A DNA stretch of 64,000 bases from Streptomyces sp. 378 (lineage in GTDB: Bacteria; Actinomycetota; Actinomycetes; Streptomycetales; Streptomycetaceae), in contig NZ_JASKMS010000021.1 in assembly GCF_030124145.1 (NCBI RefSeq), positions 104,042 to 168,041 on the forward strand, given 5' to 3'. Under the pieces are notes generated by a model, which saw only the letters and a list, made by a program, of their open reading frames with translations, was not told the origin of the DNA and did no database searches. Position 1 is the stretch's first letter; every line of letters starts with the position of its first letter. Below are positions 31,232 to 41,082 of the stretch, in pieces. The translations under genes were made by a program, and so were the position numbers.

Positions 31232-34200
31232 TCAGGCGGCCGGGGTGTCCAGCCGGGTGATGCGGATCGCGCCCCGGGGCTCGCCGGGATGGCGGCTCGT
31301 GAGGGTGAGCCGGATCCGGGAGCCTCGTACGGCCTCGAAGGTGATCACGGTGGGAGTGTCGGAGGCGGTGGCCCAGCCGGTCTCGGTGTTCCGCGCGTCC
31401 TGCCAGGCGCGGCCGTCCCACACCTGCACGCCGACCGCCGCGGGCAGGCTGTGCGTGGCGTCCACGGTGAAGGAGACGTCCACCCGGTCGAAGCGGCGGG
31501 TGCGCCCGTGGTCGACCGAGACCCAGTCCTCGGCCCGTGCCCCGTCGAAGGCGGGCAGCAGGGCCGTGGCCTGCTTGAAGAAGCCGTTGGACCAGCCGGT
31601 GGCCGGGTCTGTGTCGAGCATGGCGGCGGGCAGGGTGTCCGGGCGTCCGGAGTAACTGGCGTCCGCGTGCGGGAAGCCGACGGGGGTCGGGTGCTCGGGC
31701 TCGAAGGCGGCCGGGGCCGTCTCGGCCCGGTCCCGCGCCCGGGTGGCGCGTACGGTCGCCGTGCCCGCGCGCAGACCGTCGGCACGGGCGGTCACCTTCA
31801 CCGCGCCCGGCGAGGTGCCGGACCGGACGATGGCGAGGGCCTTGCCGTGGAAGGCCGTCCGGGTGCTCGCCCGGTACCGCTCGGCGCTCTCCTGGCGGCC
31901 GTTGTCGAGCCCCGCGAGGGAGCCGTTCGCCACCTCGAAGGAGAGCAGGTGCTCGGCGTCGGGCACCACCACACCGCGCCGGTCGACGACCTCGGCGGTC
32001 ACGAAGACCAGGGACCGGCCGTCCGCGGCGACGGCCTTGCGGTCCGCGGTCAGGCGTATCGCGTGCGGGGCACCGGCGGTGCGCAGCACATCGGTGGCGA
32101 CCACCTTGCCGTCCCGCCGTGCGACGGCCTTCAGCTCGCCCGGCGCGTAGGGCACCTTCCAGGTCAGGTGGAGCTTGCCGGCGCTGCCGTTCGGGCTGGT
32201 GTAACTGCCGGGGTACGGGCCGCCGGTGAAGGTCTTGTCGTCGCCGGTCGCCTCGGTCGTCTCCAGGTACACCCGGCCGTCGAGGGTCTTCTTGGTGTCG
32301 AAGCGCCGTACGCCCAGGGACTTCCCGTTGAGGTACAGCTCGACGGTGTCGACGTTCGCGTACGCCCAGACCTCGACCGTGTCGCCCTTCGCGTGGTTCC
32401 AGCTCATCGGCAGCAGATGGACCATCGGCTCGCCGGTCCACTGGCTCCGGAAGAGGTAGTACATGTCCTTCGGGAAGCCCGCGGTGTCGACCGCGCCGAA
32501 GAAGGACGCCTTGACCGGGAAGACGTCGTACGGCGTGGGCTCGCCGAGGTAGTCGATGCCCGACCAGAGGAACTGCCCGGCGAACCACTTCCGGTCCCGG
32601 TCCTTCTTGTGGCCGTACTCGCCGCTCATGGTCCAGGAGGCGAGGTTGTTGTCGTACGAGGAGGTCGCGCGTTTGCCGGGCGTGTGGTTCTCGCCGGTGT
32701 TGAGGTGTTCCGGTTCCTGGTAGGCGCCGCGGGTGGAGGTCTCCGAGGAGGACTCGGACTCGAAGAGGAACAGGTGCGGGTAGGCCGCGTGCAGCTGGTC
32801 CACCGACTTGGCGGTGTTGTAGTTGAGGCCGAGGCCGTCGAGCTTGGCCAGCATCAGGTCGGCCGCGGAGCCCTTGGCGGGGAGGCGGCGGTACTTGTCG
32901 GAGCCGATGACCAGCGGGCGGGTGTCGTCCGCCGCCCTGATCGCGGCGATGACCCGGTCGGCCATGGCGAGGCCGGCGGTGGAGGTGGAGTCGGGCACCT
33001 CGTTGCCGATGGACCACATCAGCACGGCGGGCGAGTTGCGGGCCGCCAGCACCATCTCGGTGGCGTCCTTCTCGCCCCACTCGTCGAAGAAACGGCCGTA
33101 GTCGTACCGGTTCTTTCCGGTGCGCCAGCAGTCGAAGGCCTCCACCAGCATGACGACGCCCAGCTCCTCGCAGACCTGGATCACCTCGGGCGCCGGCGGG
33201 TTGTGGGCGGTGCGCAGGGCGTTGACGCCCATGGACACCATGATCTCCATCTGGCGGCGGACCGCGTCGACGCTGACGGCGGCGCCGAGCGCGCCCAGGT
33301 CGTGGTGGAGGTCGACGCCCCTGATCTTGTGGTGGGTGCCGTTGAGGAAGAAGCCCTCGTCGGGGTCGAAGCGGAAGGTGCGGACGCCGAAGACCGTGCG
33401 GTAGGTGTCGGTGGTTCTGCCGCCGACGCGCAGGTCGGTGTGCAGGGTGTAGCGGTGCGGGGCCGCGATGTCCCACAACTCGGGCCGCCGGACGGTGAGC
33501 TCGTGGGTCTCGGTCCGCTCGCCGGTGACGGCGACGGTGGAGGAGGTACGGGCGACGGTCCGGCCCTTGCGGTCGACGATCCGGGAGACGATCTCGACGT
33601 CCGCGCCCTCGCCCGACGCGTCGACGACCGAGGTGGCCACCCGTACGACGGCCCGCTGGGCGGAGACCTCGGGCGTGGTGACGCGGGTGCCCCAGCGGGC
33701 CACGTGCACCGGCTCGGTGATCACCAGCCGGGCCTCGCGGTAGATGCCGCTGCCCGAGTACCAGCGGCTGCTGGGGAGCCGGTTGTGGACCTTGACCGCG
33801 AGCACGTTCTCGGTGGTGCCGTCGGTGTGCACCAGGTCGGTGAGGTCGAGGGCGAAGCCGGTGTAGCCGTAGGGGTGGCGGCCGGCCTCCTTGCCGTTGC
33901 AGTAGACGGAGGAGTCCATGTAGACACCGTCGAACTCGACCGAGATCCGCTTGCCGGCGAGTGCGGGCGGCAGGGTGAAGGCGAGGCGGTACCAGCCGAG
34001 GCCGCCCGGGAGGAAGCCGGTGCCGCTGGTGGTGCCGTGCTCGGTGGTGGGGGCCTGCTCGATGCTCCAGTCGTGCGGGACGGCGATCTCGCGCCAACCG
34101 GAGTCGTCGTGTCCGGGAAGGTGGGCGTCGGCGTAGGCGCCGGTCGGGTCGGTGATCCCGCCCGGATTCACCAGCGCGAAGCGCCACCCGTCGCGCAGCG

Positions 34201-34327
34201 CGACGACGCGGCGGCCGGACGCTCCGCGCGCCTCCTCGGCGGCCCATGCCTCCGGGGCGCCGAGCAGCGCTCCGGCCGCGGGCGCGGCCGCGGAGGCGAG
34301 TAAGACCGATCTGCGCGTGACCGACAT
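31232..34327 (-). CDS. Tat-exported glycoside hydrolase family 2 protein (beta-galactosidase-like)
   Basis: A 1031-aa secreted enzyme. The N-terminus is a twin-arginine signal (VTRRSVLLASAAAPAAGALL). A GH2 sugar-binding domain comes next (about 40-200), an Ig-like domain (about 210-310) and the TIM barrel (about 315-620), with acid/base Glu in SIGNEVPD, nucleophile Glu in HLFLFESESS and the NPPAPEVIQVCEELG helix. After that come DUF4982-like and further Ig domains (ANVDTVELYLNGKSLGVRRF) and a C-terminal discoidin/CBM32-like beta-sandwich (about 890-1025). GAGGGAG precedes the ATG at 34327. Exact sugar specificity (galactoside, glucuronide or plant-wall side chains) is not readable. Located upstream of the CebR-controlled GH9 gene, but its own upstream region has no CebR box. 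Confidence 0.93.
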   Translation of the reverse strand: MSVTRRSVLLASAAAPAAGALLGAPEAWAAEEARGASGRRVVALRDGWRFALVNPGGITDPTGAYADAHLPGHDDSGWREIAVPHDWSIEQAPTTEHGTTSGTGFLPGGLGWYRLAFTLPPALAGKRISVEFDGVYMDSSVYCNGKEAGRHPYGYTGFALDLTDLVHTDGTTENVLAVKVHNRLPSSRWYSGSGIYREARLVITEPVHVARWGTRVTTPEVSAQRAVVRVATSVVDASGEGADVEIVSRIVDRKGRTVARTSSTVAVTGERTETHELTVRRPELWDIAAPHRYTLHTDLRVGGRTTDTYRTVFGVRTFRFDPDEGFFLNGTHHKIRGVDLHHDLGALGAAVSVDAVRRQMEIMVSMGVNALRTAHNPPAPEVIQVCEELGVVMLVEAFDCWRTGKNRYDYGRFFDEWGEKDATEMVLAARNSPAVLMWSIGNEVPDSTSTAGLAMADRVIAAIRAADDTRPLVIGSDKYRRLPAKGSAADLMLAKLDGLGLNYNTAKSVDQLHAAYPHLFLFESESSSETSTRGAYQEPEHLNTGENHTPGKRATSSYDNNLASWTMSGEYGHKKDRDRKWFAGQFLWSGIDYLGEPTPYDVFPVKASFFGAVDTAGFPKDMYYLFRSQWTGEPMVHLLPMSWNHAKGDTVEVWAYANVDTVELYLNGKSLGVRRFDTKKTLDGRVYLETTEATGDDKTFTGGPYPGSYTSPNGSAGKLHLTWKVPYAPGELKAVARRDGKVVATDVLRTAGAPHAIRLTADRKAVAADGRSLVFVTAEVVDRRGVVVPDAEHLLSFEVANGSLAGLDNGRQESAERYRASTRTAFHGKALAIVRSGTSPGAVKVTARADGLRAGTATVRATRARDRAETAPAAFEPEHPTPVGFPHADASYSGRPDTLPAAMLDTDPATGWSNGFFKQATALLPAFDGARAEDWVSVDHGRTRRFDRVDVSFTVDATHSLPAAVGVQVWDGRAWQDARNTETGWATASDTPTVITFEAVRGSRIRLTLTSRHPGEPRGAIRITRLDTPAA

Positions 34328-34582
34328 GGCGGCTCTCCCTCATCAGGGCCCAGAAGTACTCACAACTCATCGTGAACAAACAGATTCTGTCGAGGTGTCA
34401 CACCGGCCCGTCAAGGGTGCGGGAGCGTTCTTCTGCTCCGGATGCCACGTCGGCCGGTTCGGCGCCCCGCCGGCCGGGCCGGGCGGCACGGGGGTTACCG
34501 GTTCACGCCGGGCACCTACGGACTACGCTGGAACTCAACTGACTTCCCTGTTCACTGTGAGTGTCCGTATGGAGTCGCGACG

Positions 34583-36970
34583 ATGAGCCCGGACGAGCCG
34601 TTCGACGATGGCCTGGCCGCCCGTGCCGTCATCGCCGCCGACGGCACACTCACCGGCTGGAGCGAGGGCGCCCGCCGTCTGCTCGGGCACACGGCCGCCG
34701 AGGTCGTGGGCCGCCCGGCCGTCTCGCTGCTGGCCGACCGCGACGACCCGCCGCCCGTGCCGGACGACTCCCGCTGGAGCGGCACACTCACTCTGCGTCA
34801 CCGCGACGGCCACCTCGTCTCCGTATGGGTGGTCGCCCACAGCAGACCGCCGGACGCGGCGGAGACGACCGACTGGCTCGCGGTGTCCCCGCCGGACTCC
34901 TCCGGGCAGGGACTTCCGGACGACCCGCTGGTGCGCATGGCCCTGACCCAGTCGCCCTGCGCCACGATGGTCTACGACGAGCGGCTGCGGCTGCGCGGCG
35001 TCAACGAGGCCATGGCGGCCCTGTTGGGGCTGCCCGCCGAGCGGCTGCTGGGCCTGCGGCCCACCGACATCGGCAGCCGGCCGCAGAACACCGAGCTCGA
35101 GGAGCATCTGCGCCGGGTGCTGAACACCGGGCGGCCCTACGACATGCAGACGTACATGAAGGCGACCGGCGAGAGCCGGGGCCCGCACGCCTGGCTGGCC
35201 CGGATGGCACCGCTCGCCGACGGCACCGGCCGGGTTCGGGGCGTGTGCGTGACCGCCCACGACTTCTCCGACCAGTACCGGTCCAGGGAGCGGCTGCAAC
35301 TGGTCAACGAGGCGAGCGTGCGCATCGGCACCACCCTCGACGTCGACCGTACGGCCCAGGAACTGGCGGACGTGTGCGTCCCGGCGCTCGCCGACTTCGT
35401 CAGCGTCGACCTGCTCGACCCGCGAGAGCACGGCGGCGAGTCCGCCGGACCGCCGGTCCCGCCGGTGAACCTGCGCCGGACCGCCCACCGGTCGGTCACC
35501 ACCGACAGCCCCGAGGCCGTCGCCAAGCCGGGGCAGGTGGACGTCTACCCGGAGAGCTCCCCACAGGCCGCCTCGCTGGTCGCGGGGCACACGGTCGTGG
35601 CCCCGGGAGCCTCCGGCGACCTCGAACAGTGGCTCGCCTGGGACCCGGTCCGCTTCCGGCGGATCCGCGAGTACGGCATCCACTCCACGATGTCCGTTCC
35701 GCTCCAGGCCCGGGGCACGACCCTCGGCGTCGCCGTCTTCACCCGCTTCCGGCGCCCCGAGGCCTTCACCGACGACGACGTGCTGCTGGCCGAGGAGGTC
35801 ACCGCCCGGGCCGCCGTCTGCATCGACAACGCGCGCCGCTACTCCCGCGAGCGGGAGACGACCCTCACCCTGCAGCGCAGCCTGCTGCCCCGCACGCTGC
35901 CGCGCACGGCGGCGGTGGAGGCGGCCTCCCGCTATCTGCCGGCCACCCGCTCGGGCGTGGGCGGCGACTGGTTCGACGTGATCCCGCTGTCCGGGATGCG
36001 GGTCGCCATGGTCGTCGGCGACGTCGTCGGCCACGGCATCCAGGCCTCGGCCACCATGGGCCGGCTGCGCACCGCCGTCCGGACCCTCGCCGACATCGAC
36101 CTGGCCCCCGACGAACTGCTCACCCACCTCGACGACCTCGTCGTCCGGCTGTCCCAGGAGTCCGGCGGTGACAACGGCACCGGAGAGGTGGGCGCGACCT
36201 GCCTGTACGCGGTGTACGACCCGGTGTCGCGGCGCTGCACCCTGGCCCGGGCCGGCCATCCGCTGCCCCTGCTGGTGCCGCCGGACGGCCCGGCGCACCA
36301 GCTCGACCTGCCCTCGGGCCCCCCGCTGGGCGTCGGCGGGCTGCCGTTCGAATCCGCCGAGGTGGAACTGCGGGAGGGCAGCGTCCTGGCGTTCCACACC
36401 GACGGGCTGCTCGTGAGCCCCGAGCGGGACGTCGACGCGGGCAGCCGGATGCTCCGCAACGCCCTGTCGGCGCCCTCCGACTCCCTGGACGAGACCTGCG
36501 ACCGCGTGCTGCACACCCTGCTCCCGCCGGGCGGCTCCACCGACGACGTGGCCCTGCTGCTGGCCCGCACCCGTGGCCTGCCGTCCGCGCAGGTCGCGAC
36601 CTGGGACATCCCCGCCGACCCGGCGCTGGTGGCCCCGATCCGCAAGCAGGTCGTCGACCAGCTCGGACGCTGGGGACTGCTGGATGCCACGTTCACCGCG
36701 GAGCTGGTGGTGAGCGAGCTGGTCACCAACGCCATCCGCTACGGCGCCCCGCCCATCCGGCTACGGCTGATCCACGACGCGTCCACGCTGATCTGCGAAG
36801 TGTCCGACACCAACCACACGGCGCCGCACCTGCGCCGGGCCAAGACCTGGGACGAGGGCGGCCGTGGTCTGCTCCTGGTCGCCCAGCTCACCCAGCGCTG
36901 GGGCAGCAGGCACACCGCCGAGGGCAAGACGATCTGGGCGGAGCTGGCCCTGCTCGACGACGAGATCTGA
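34583..36970 (+). CDS. SpoIIE-family phosphatase with PAS, GAF and HATPase domains
   Basis: A 795-aa Rsb-type regulator: PAS (about 10-105, VIAADGTLTGWSEGARRLLG), PAS (about 115-240, LTQSPCATMVYDERLRLRGV), GAF (about 245-435), PP2C/SpoIIE domain (about 440-660, VGGDWFDVIPL near 459, VVGDVVGHGIQA, LAFHTDGLLVSP) and RsbW-like ATPase (about 665-795, VVSELVTNAIRYG near 709, DEGGRGLLLVAQL). Like the 3762-6206 protein it combines phosphatase and kinase-like ends. ATG at 34583 with GGAG 8-9 nt upstream; the frame is open to 34442 but no better start exists. It is divergent from the GH2 gene and has no adjacent STAS or sigma gene. Confidence 0.93.
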   Translation: MSPDEPFDDGLAARAVIAADGTLTGWSEGARRLLGHTAAEVVGRPAVSLLADRDDPPPVPDDSRWSGTLTLRHRDGHLVSVWVVAHSRPPDAAETTDWLAVSPPDSSGQGLPDDPLVRMALTQSPCATMVYDERLRLRGVNEAMAALLGLPAERLLGLRPTDIGSRPQNTELEEHLRRVLNTGRPYDMQTYMKATGESRGPHAWLARMAPLADGTGRVRGVCVTAHDFSDQYRSRERLQLVNEASVRIGTTLDVDRTAQELADVCVPALADFVSVDLLDPREHGGESAGPPVPPVNLRRTAHRSVTTDSPEAVAKPGQVDVYPESSPQAASLVAGHTVVAPGASGDLEQWLAWDPVRFRRIREYGIHSTMSVPLQARGTTLGVAVFTRFRRPEAFTDDDVLLAEEVTARAAVCIDNARRYSRERETTLTLQRSLLPRTLPRTAAVEAASRYLPATRSGVGGDWFDVIPLSGMRVAMVVGDVVGHGIQASATMGRLRTAVRTLADIDLAPDELLTHLDDLVVRLSQESGGDNGTGEVGATCLYAVYDPVSRRCTLARAGHPLPLLVPPDGPAHQLDLPSGPPLGVGGLPFESAEVELREGSVLAFHTDGLLVSPERDVDAGSRMLRNALSAPSDSLDETCDRVLHTLLPPGGSTDDVALLLARTRGLPSAQVATWDIPADPALVAPIRKQVVDQLGRWGLLDATFTAELVVSELVTNAIRYGAPPIRLRLIHDASTLICEVSDTNHTAPHLRRAKTWDEGGRGLLLVAQLTQRWGSRHTAEGKTIWAELALLDDEI

Positions 36971-37167
36971 GCGCCTCCACCGAGCCGGCGACCGTGTGGC
37001 CTGCGCCGGGGTAGGGCGTCGGCGCCGTCCACGGCGGGCGGCGCGCTCCGGGCAGCACCGGGGGCCGCCGAGGATCTCTTACCCTCGCCTGGTTCCATGG
37101 GCGCGCACGACCTGATCACGCCCCGGAGGACCCCGCCCTGAACACCCCGCTCGCCGAAGTCCTGTCC

Positions 37168-38397
37168 GTGGCGCTGCTGGCCGCCGTGCTCGTCTGGGCC
37201 GTCGCCCGGCCGAAAGGGCTGCCCGAGGCCGTGCTGGCGGTACCCGCCGCCGGGCTCGCCGTCGCCTTCGGAGTGATCTCACCGGACCACGCCTGGGAGG
37301 AGATCCAGCGGCTGGGGCCCGTGGTCGGTTTCCTCGCGGCCGTGCTGGTGCTCGCCCACTTCTGCGACGTCGAGGGACTGTTCACGGTGTGCGGGGCGTT
37401 GATGGCCCGCTGGGCGGCGGGGCGCCCCACACGACTGCTGACCGCGGTGTTCGCCCTGGCGTCCGTCATCACGGCCGTGCTCAGCCTGGACGCCACGGTC
37501 GTCCTGCTGACGCCGGTGGTCCTCGCCACCGCCACCCGCATGGGGGTCCGGGCCCGGCCGCACCTGTACGTCTGCGCCCATCTGTCGAACACCGCCTCGC
37601 TGCTGCTGCCGGTCTCCAACCTGACGAATCTGCTGGCCTTCACGGCGAGCGGGCTGAGCTTCACCCGCTTCGCGGCGCTGATGGCGCTGCCCTGGCTGGT
37701 CGCGATCGCCGCCGAGTACCTGGTGTTCCGGCGGTTCTTCGACGAGGAACTGGCGGCGCCTCTCCCCTCCCCCGAGCCCACGGGGCCTCCCGAGCCGCTC
37801 CCGCTGTTCGCCCTCGTCACCGTCGGCTGCACGCTCGCCGGGTTCGTGGTGGCCTCCGCCGTCGGCATCGCGCCCGCGTGGGCCGCCCTGACCGGTGCCA
37901 TGGTGCTGGCGGGGCGGGCGCTGGTGCGGCGCCGAGCCACCCCGCTGACAGTGGTGCGCTCCGCGGCCCCGGCGTTCCTGACGTTCGTGCTCGCGCTCGG
38001 TGTCGTCGTACGGGCGGTCGTCGACCATGGGCTCGCCGATGCCCTCCAGCGCGTGCTGCCCGGCGGATCGGGACTGCTCACACTGCTGGGTGTGGCGGCG
38101 CTGGCCGCCGTCCTGGCGAACCTCATCAACAATCTGCCCGCGGTGCTGGTGCTGCTGCCCCTGACCGCCGGATCCGGCCCGGGGACCGTGCTGGCGGTAC
38201 TGCTCGGTGTGAACATCGGCCCGAATCTGACCTACGCAGGATCGCTGGCGACTCTGCTGTGGCGGCGGATCGTGCAGCAGCACGGCCACCGGGTCGGACT
38301 CGGGGAGTTCACGCGGCTCGGGCTGCTCGCCGTACCGGCAGCGCTGGTCCCGGCCGTGGGGGCGCTGTGGCTGTCCGTGAGCGTCGTCGGGGCCTGA
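37168..38397 (+). CDS. ArsB/SLC13-like membrane transporter
   Basis: A 409-aa protein with about 11 hydrophobic segments, of the ion-transporter superfamily that includes ArsB arsenite efflux and SLC13 carriers. Typical elements: the repeated re-entrant motifs AVLSLDATVVLLTPVVLATA and LANLINNLPAVLVLLPL, and HLSNTASLLLPVSNLTNLLA, LGVNIGPNLTYAGSLATLLW. Closest in look to putative arsenical-pump membrane proteins, but no arsR or arsC is near, so arsenite is not assured. GTG at 37168 is the first standard start; however, a CTG at 37138 has a perfect GGAGGA 7 nt upstream and would add ten residues (LNTPLAEVLS) to the first helix. Follows the SpoIIE gene on the same strand after about 200 nt. Confidence 0.88.
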   Translation: MALLAAVLVWAVARPKGLPEAVLAVPAAGLAVAFGVISPDHAWEEIQRLGPVVGFLAAVLVLAHFCDVEGLFTVCGALMARWAAGRPTRLLTAVFALASVITAVLSLDATVVLLTPVVLATATRMGVRARPHLYVCAHLSNTASLLLPVSNLTNLLAFTASGLSFTRFAALMALPWLVAIAAEYLVFRRFFDEELAAPLPSPEPTGPPEPLPLFALVTVGCTLAGFVVASAVGIAPAWAALTGAMVLAGRALVRRRATPLTVVRSAAPAFLTFVLALGVVVRAVVDHGLADALQRVLPGGSGLLTLLGVAALAAVLANLINNLPAVLVLLPLTAGSGPGTVLAVLLGVNIGPNLTYAGSLATLLWRRIVQQHGHRVGLGEFTRLGLLAVPAALVPAVGALWLSVSVVGA

Positions 38398-38409
38398 GCG
38401 CGCACCGGG

Positions 38410-41082
38410 TCAGCGACGGCCGCCTCCGCCGGCGCCGTGTCCGTAGCCGCCGTAGCCGTAGCCGTAACCCGGGTAGCCGTGGTCCGGGTTGCCGTACCGA
38501 CCGTCGGCGTCGCAGTAGTAGCCGTAGCGGTAGCAGGGCGAGTCGGTGGCGGCCGGGGTGCTCGGCGCCGGCTGCGGAGCCGAGGAGGTCGCGGACGGGG
38601 TCGGCTCGGGCGCCTTCGACGGGGTGGGGGTGGGGGTCGGCGTGGGCGTGGGGCGCGGCGCCGGTACGGCGGCGTTCCAGTTGACGGCCTCCATCTGGAG
38701 ATCGGCCTTGGATGTGTCGATCACCCAGCGCTGCGCGTCGTCGTCCGTCCGGGTCTTGACGACGAGGGCTCCGGAGCCGTCGGTCGCCGCCGGTGCCAGG
38801 GCGAGGTCCTGGTCCCAGCGGGGCACCAGGGCGCCCTGGAGGGTGAAGTCGTAGTGGATGTTCTTCGGGTCCGGCCGGGAGGCGCCCGTGCAGGGGGCCA
38901 GCCGCACCGAGTAGCCGAGCTGCGAGTCCAGGCACAGGTCGGGGGCGGCGCCGTTGCGCAGCAGCCCATCGGTCTCGTACGTCCACTGCTGGGTGGAGTC
39001 CGCGGAGCACGCCGTGAGCTCCGCCTCTCCGCCCGCGACGGCCTTCTTACCGTCGATGCCCACGCACAGGTCCGAGGCGACGTTGTGCAGTCGGCCGCGC
39101 AGGGCGCCCTTCCCGGCGTCGCCCGACCCGGCCCGGGACGGATCGGTGGCCGACATGTCCGCGGCGGAGTCGGGTGCCTCTCCGGCGGGCCGGTCCGCGC
39201 CCGTCGAGGCGCCGTCGCCGGAGTTGCCGGTGGACCACAGCACCAGCGGCAGGACGACGAGGCCGCCGGCGGTCAGGATGCCCGCGGTGAGGTTGCGCCG
39301 CCGGGCGGCCCGGCGGGCCGCCTTGTGGGCGGATCTCCGGGCGGCGGTTCGAGGGCCCTGGGGTCGGGGGCCAGGGGGTGCGGTGGGGGGCGGCACGCAG
39401 ACGCCCGCGGGGGCCGGGACCGGAGCCCGGCCCCTGTCCACGGCCGGGTCCGCGCCGTCGGCTCCCGTGGGGGGCGGCGGCACGGCCACCGGGCCGTCGC
39501 CCGGATCGGTGAACGACTCCCCGACCGCGCCGGCGAGGGCGACCGGGTCCGGGAAGACGTCACGCGCTTCTCCGGCCGGATCGGCGAAAGCCCCGCGCGC
39601 CGCACGCGCCGAGTCCGGGTAGACCTCGCGCGCCGCAAAGGAAGGGTCCGGGAAACCCGCACGCGCCTCCTCAGGCTCCGCCGCCTGGCGCGCGGGAGCG
39701 CGGCGTCGTCGATGCCCGCCCCTAGCCTGCCGCCCGGAGGGATCCGAGAGGCCCGCAGGCGCCTGCGGCCCCGACGGAGCCGAGAAGTCGGCACCCACCT
39801 GCCGCCCGGAAGCATCCCGGAAACCCCCACGCGCCTGCCGCCCGGAAACGCCCGGGAAACCCGCAGGCGCCTGCGGCCCGGAAGGGTCCGGGAAGACTTC
39901 GCGCGCCACGCCGACCGCGTCCCGGAACCCCCCGTGGGCCTGCCCGGAAGCACCCGGGAAGGCCTCGGGCGCCTCGCCCATCGGATCCGGGAACGCCGCG
40001 TGCGCCCGCTCCGAAGGTCCCGGGAAGGCCTCGGGCGGCACGCCCGCCGCGTCCGGGACCACCTCACGTGCGCTTCCGGCCGGGGGCGGGATGATCTCGT
40101 GCGTCACACCGGCCGGGTCCGGAAAGACCTCGCGTGCCAGAGCCACCGGGTCCGGGAACAGGTCGCGTGCCGCAACGGCAGGGGCCGCACCGGCCGCTTC
40201 CCGGGGCCGTCCCCGCTTCCCGGCACGCCCGCCGCCGGCACTCTCCCCCACCTCGCCCGCGCGGCTCTCCGCGTAGCCCCGGCCGCCCCAGCCCAGTACC
40301 CCTTCCGCCAGGGCGACACCCAGGGCGTGGTTGAACTGGTCGAGCTGGTCGGCGGTGGCGCTGCAGTGTCCGCAGCCCTCGATGTGCGCGCGTAGATCGG
40401 GGTCGATGCCGCGACCGCCGCGACGGTACGTCACGTCGAGCAGACGCAGATAGCGCCGGCACTCCTCGTCGGGGGCGAGTTCGCGGTGCAGCTGGAGGCA
40501 CTCCTCACGCAGCCGGTCCCGGGCCCGGCCCAGTTCGACCCGCGCGCCCTCCTCGTCCAGGCCGAGCAACCCGGCCGGGGCGGTGAGCGGTTCGGCCTCG
40601 ACCTCGACATGCCACAGCAGACAGCGGGCGGACTGGGGCAGCCGCTGGAACGCGCCGGACAGCAGTCGCCGGTGCTGCGGCGGCAGCAGACGGGCGGTGG
40701 GCCGCTCCCTGTCCCCGGTTCCGGAGAGGAGCTCCGGGTGGAGCATGTCGTGCCGATGGTCGACGGCCCACTCGGCCGCGATACGCCGTACGGTGACGAG
40801 CAGATGGGGCCGCCAGGCGGAGGTCGGGCCGTTCTGACGGAGGGTCTCGCCGAAGAGCCGGGTGAACGCGGCCGTGGTGAGAATTCCCGCCGAGCGGGGA
40901 CCGTCGGTGCACAGCCGGGCGTAGGCGAAGGCCGCCTCCCAGTGCCGGTCCAGCAGTTCGCCGACGGGCTGGAGCGCGGGCGTCGCCCCGGTCCACTTCC
41001 TGAGCTCCGCGCTCAGTTGCTCGTCCGTCGCGCCGAGCCCGCGGGCCGAGGCCGGAGAATTCGACGGGCCTGCGTCTTTCAC
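38410..41082 (-). CDS. Large membrane protein: ECF-sigma-like N-terminus, zinc anti-sigma motif, repeat linker, TM helix and ricin-type lectin domain
   Basis: An 890-aa paralogue of the 23939-25558 product. The N-terminal 215 residues are sigma-like (HLLVTVRRIAAEWAVDHRHD, then FQRLPQSARCLLWHVEVEAE). A zinc motif HIEGCGHC is at about 233-240, the same place as in the paralogue. A very long inside linker (about 270-585) consists of imperfect FPDP-containing repeats (AREVFPDPAG, GFRDASGRQ and similar). A TM helix near 604 (LTAGILTAGGLVVLPLVLW) precedes an external beta-trefoil lectin (about 665-800), a Pro/Thr stretch and a Gly/Tyr-rich tail with a Cys pair (CYRYGYYC). I chose the GTG at 41082, with GAGAGGAA 7 nt upstream. 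It may sense wall or sugar polymers through the lectin and signal to the inner sigma-like part. Confidence 0.83.
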   Translation of the reverse strand: MKDAGPSNSPASARGLGATDEQLSAELRKWTGATPALQPVGELLDRHWEAAFAYARLCTDGPRSAGILTTAAFTRLFGETLRQNGPTSAWRPHLLVTVRRIAAEWAVDHRHDMLHPELLSGTGDRERPTARLLPPQHRRLLSGAFQRLPQSARCLLWHVEVEAEPLTAPAGLLGLDEEGARVELGRARDRLREECLQLHRELAPDEECRRYLRLLDVTYRRGGRGIDPDLRAHIEGCGHCSATADQLDQFNHALGVALAEGVLGWGGRGYAESRAGEVGESAGGGRAGKRGRPREAAGAAPAVAARDLFPDPVALAREVFPDPAGVTHEIIPPPAGSAREVVPDAAGVPPEAFPGPSERAHAAFPDPMGEAPEAFPGASGQAHGGFRDAVGVAREVFPDPSGPQAPAGFPGVSGRQARGGFRDASGRQVGADFSAPSGPQAPAGLSDPSGRQARGGHRRRRAPARQAAEPEEARAGFPDPSFAAREVYPDSARAARGAFADPAGEARDVFPDPVALAGAVGESFTDPGDGPVAVPPPPTGADGADPAVDRGRAPVPAPAGVCVPPPTAPPGPRPQGPRTAARRSAHKAARRAARRRNLTAGILTAGGLVVLPLVLWSTGNSGDGASTGADRPAGEAPDSAADMSATDPSRAGSGDAGKGALRGRLHNVASDLCVGIDGKKAVAGGEAELTACSADSTQQWTYETDGLLRNGAAPDLCLDSQLGYSVRLAPCTGASRPDPKNIHYDFTLQGALVPRWDQDLALAPAATDGSGALVVKTRTDDDAQRWVIDTSKADLQMEAVNWNAAVPAPRPTPTPTPTPTPSKAPEPTPSATSSAPQPAPSTPAATDSPCYRYGYYCDADGRYGNPDHGYPGYGYGYGGYGHGAGGGGRR
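39330..40275 (-). repeat. Degenerate coding repeats (FPDP-type) in the linker of the sigma-like/ricin protein
   Basis: About 300 codons of low-complexity sequence built from units of roughly 9-12 residues, such as AREVFPDPxG, PEAFPGxSxxA and GGFRDASGRQ. The DNA shows matching short GC-rich repeats (tccgggaa-type) every 30-60 bp. Absent from the paralogue, so it is a recent expansion. Confidence 0.7.
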
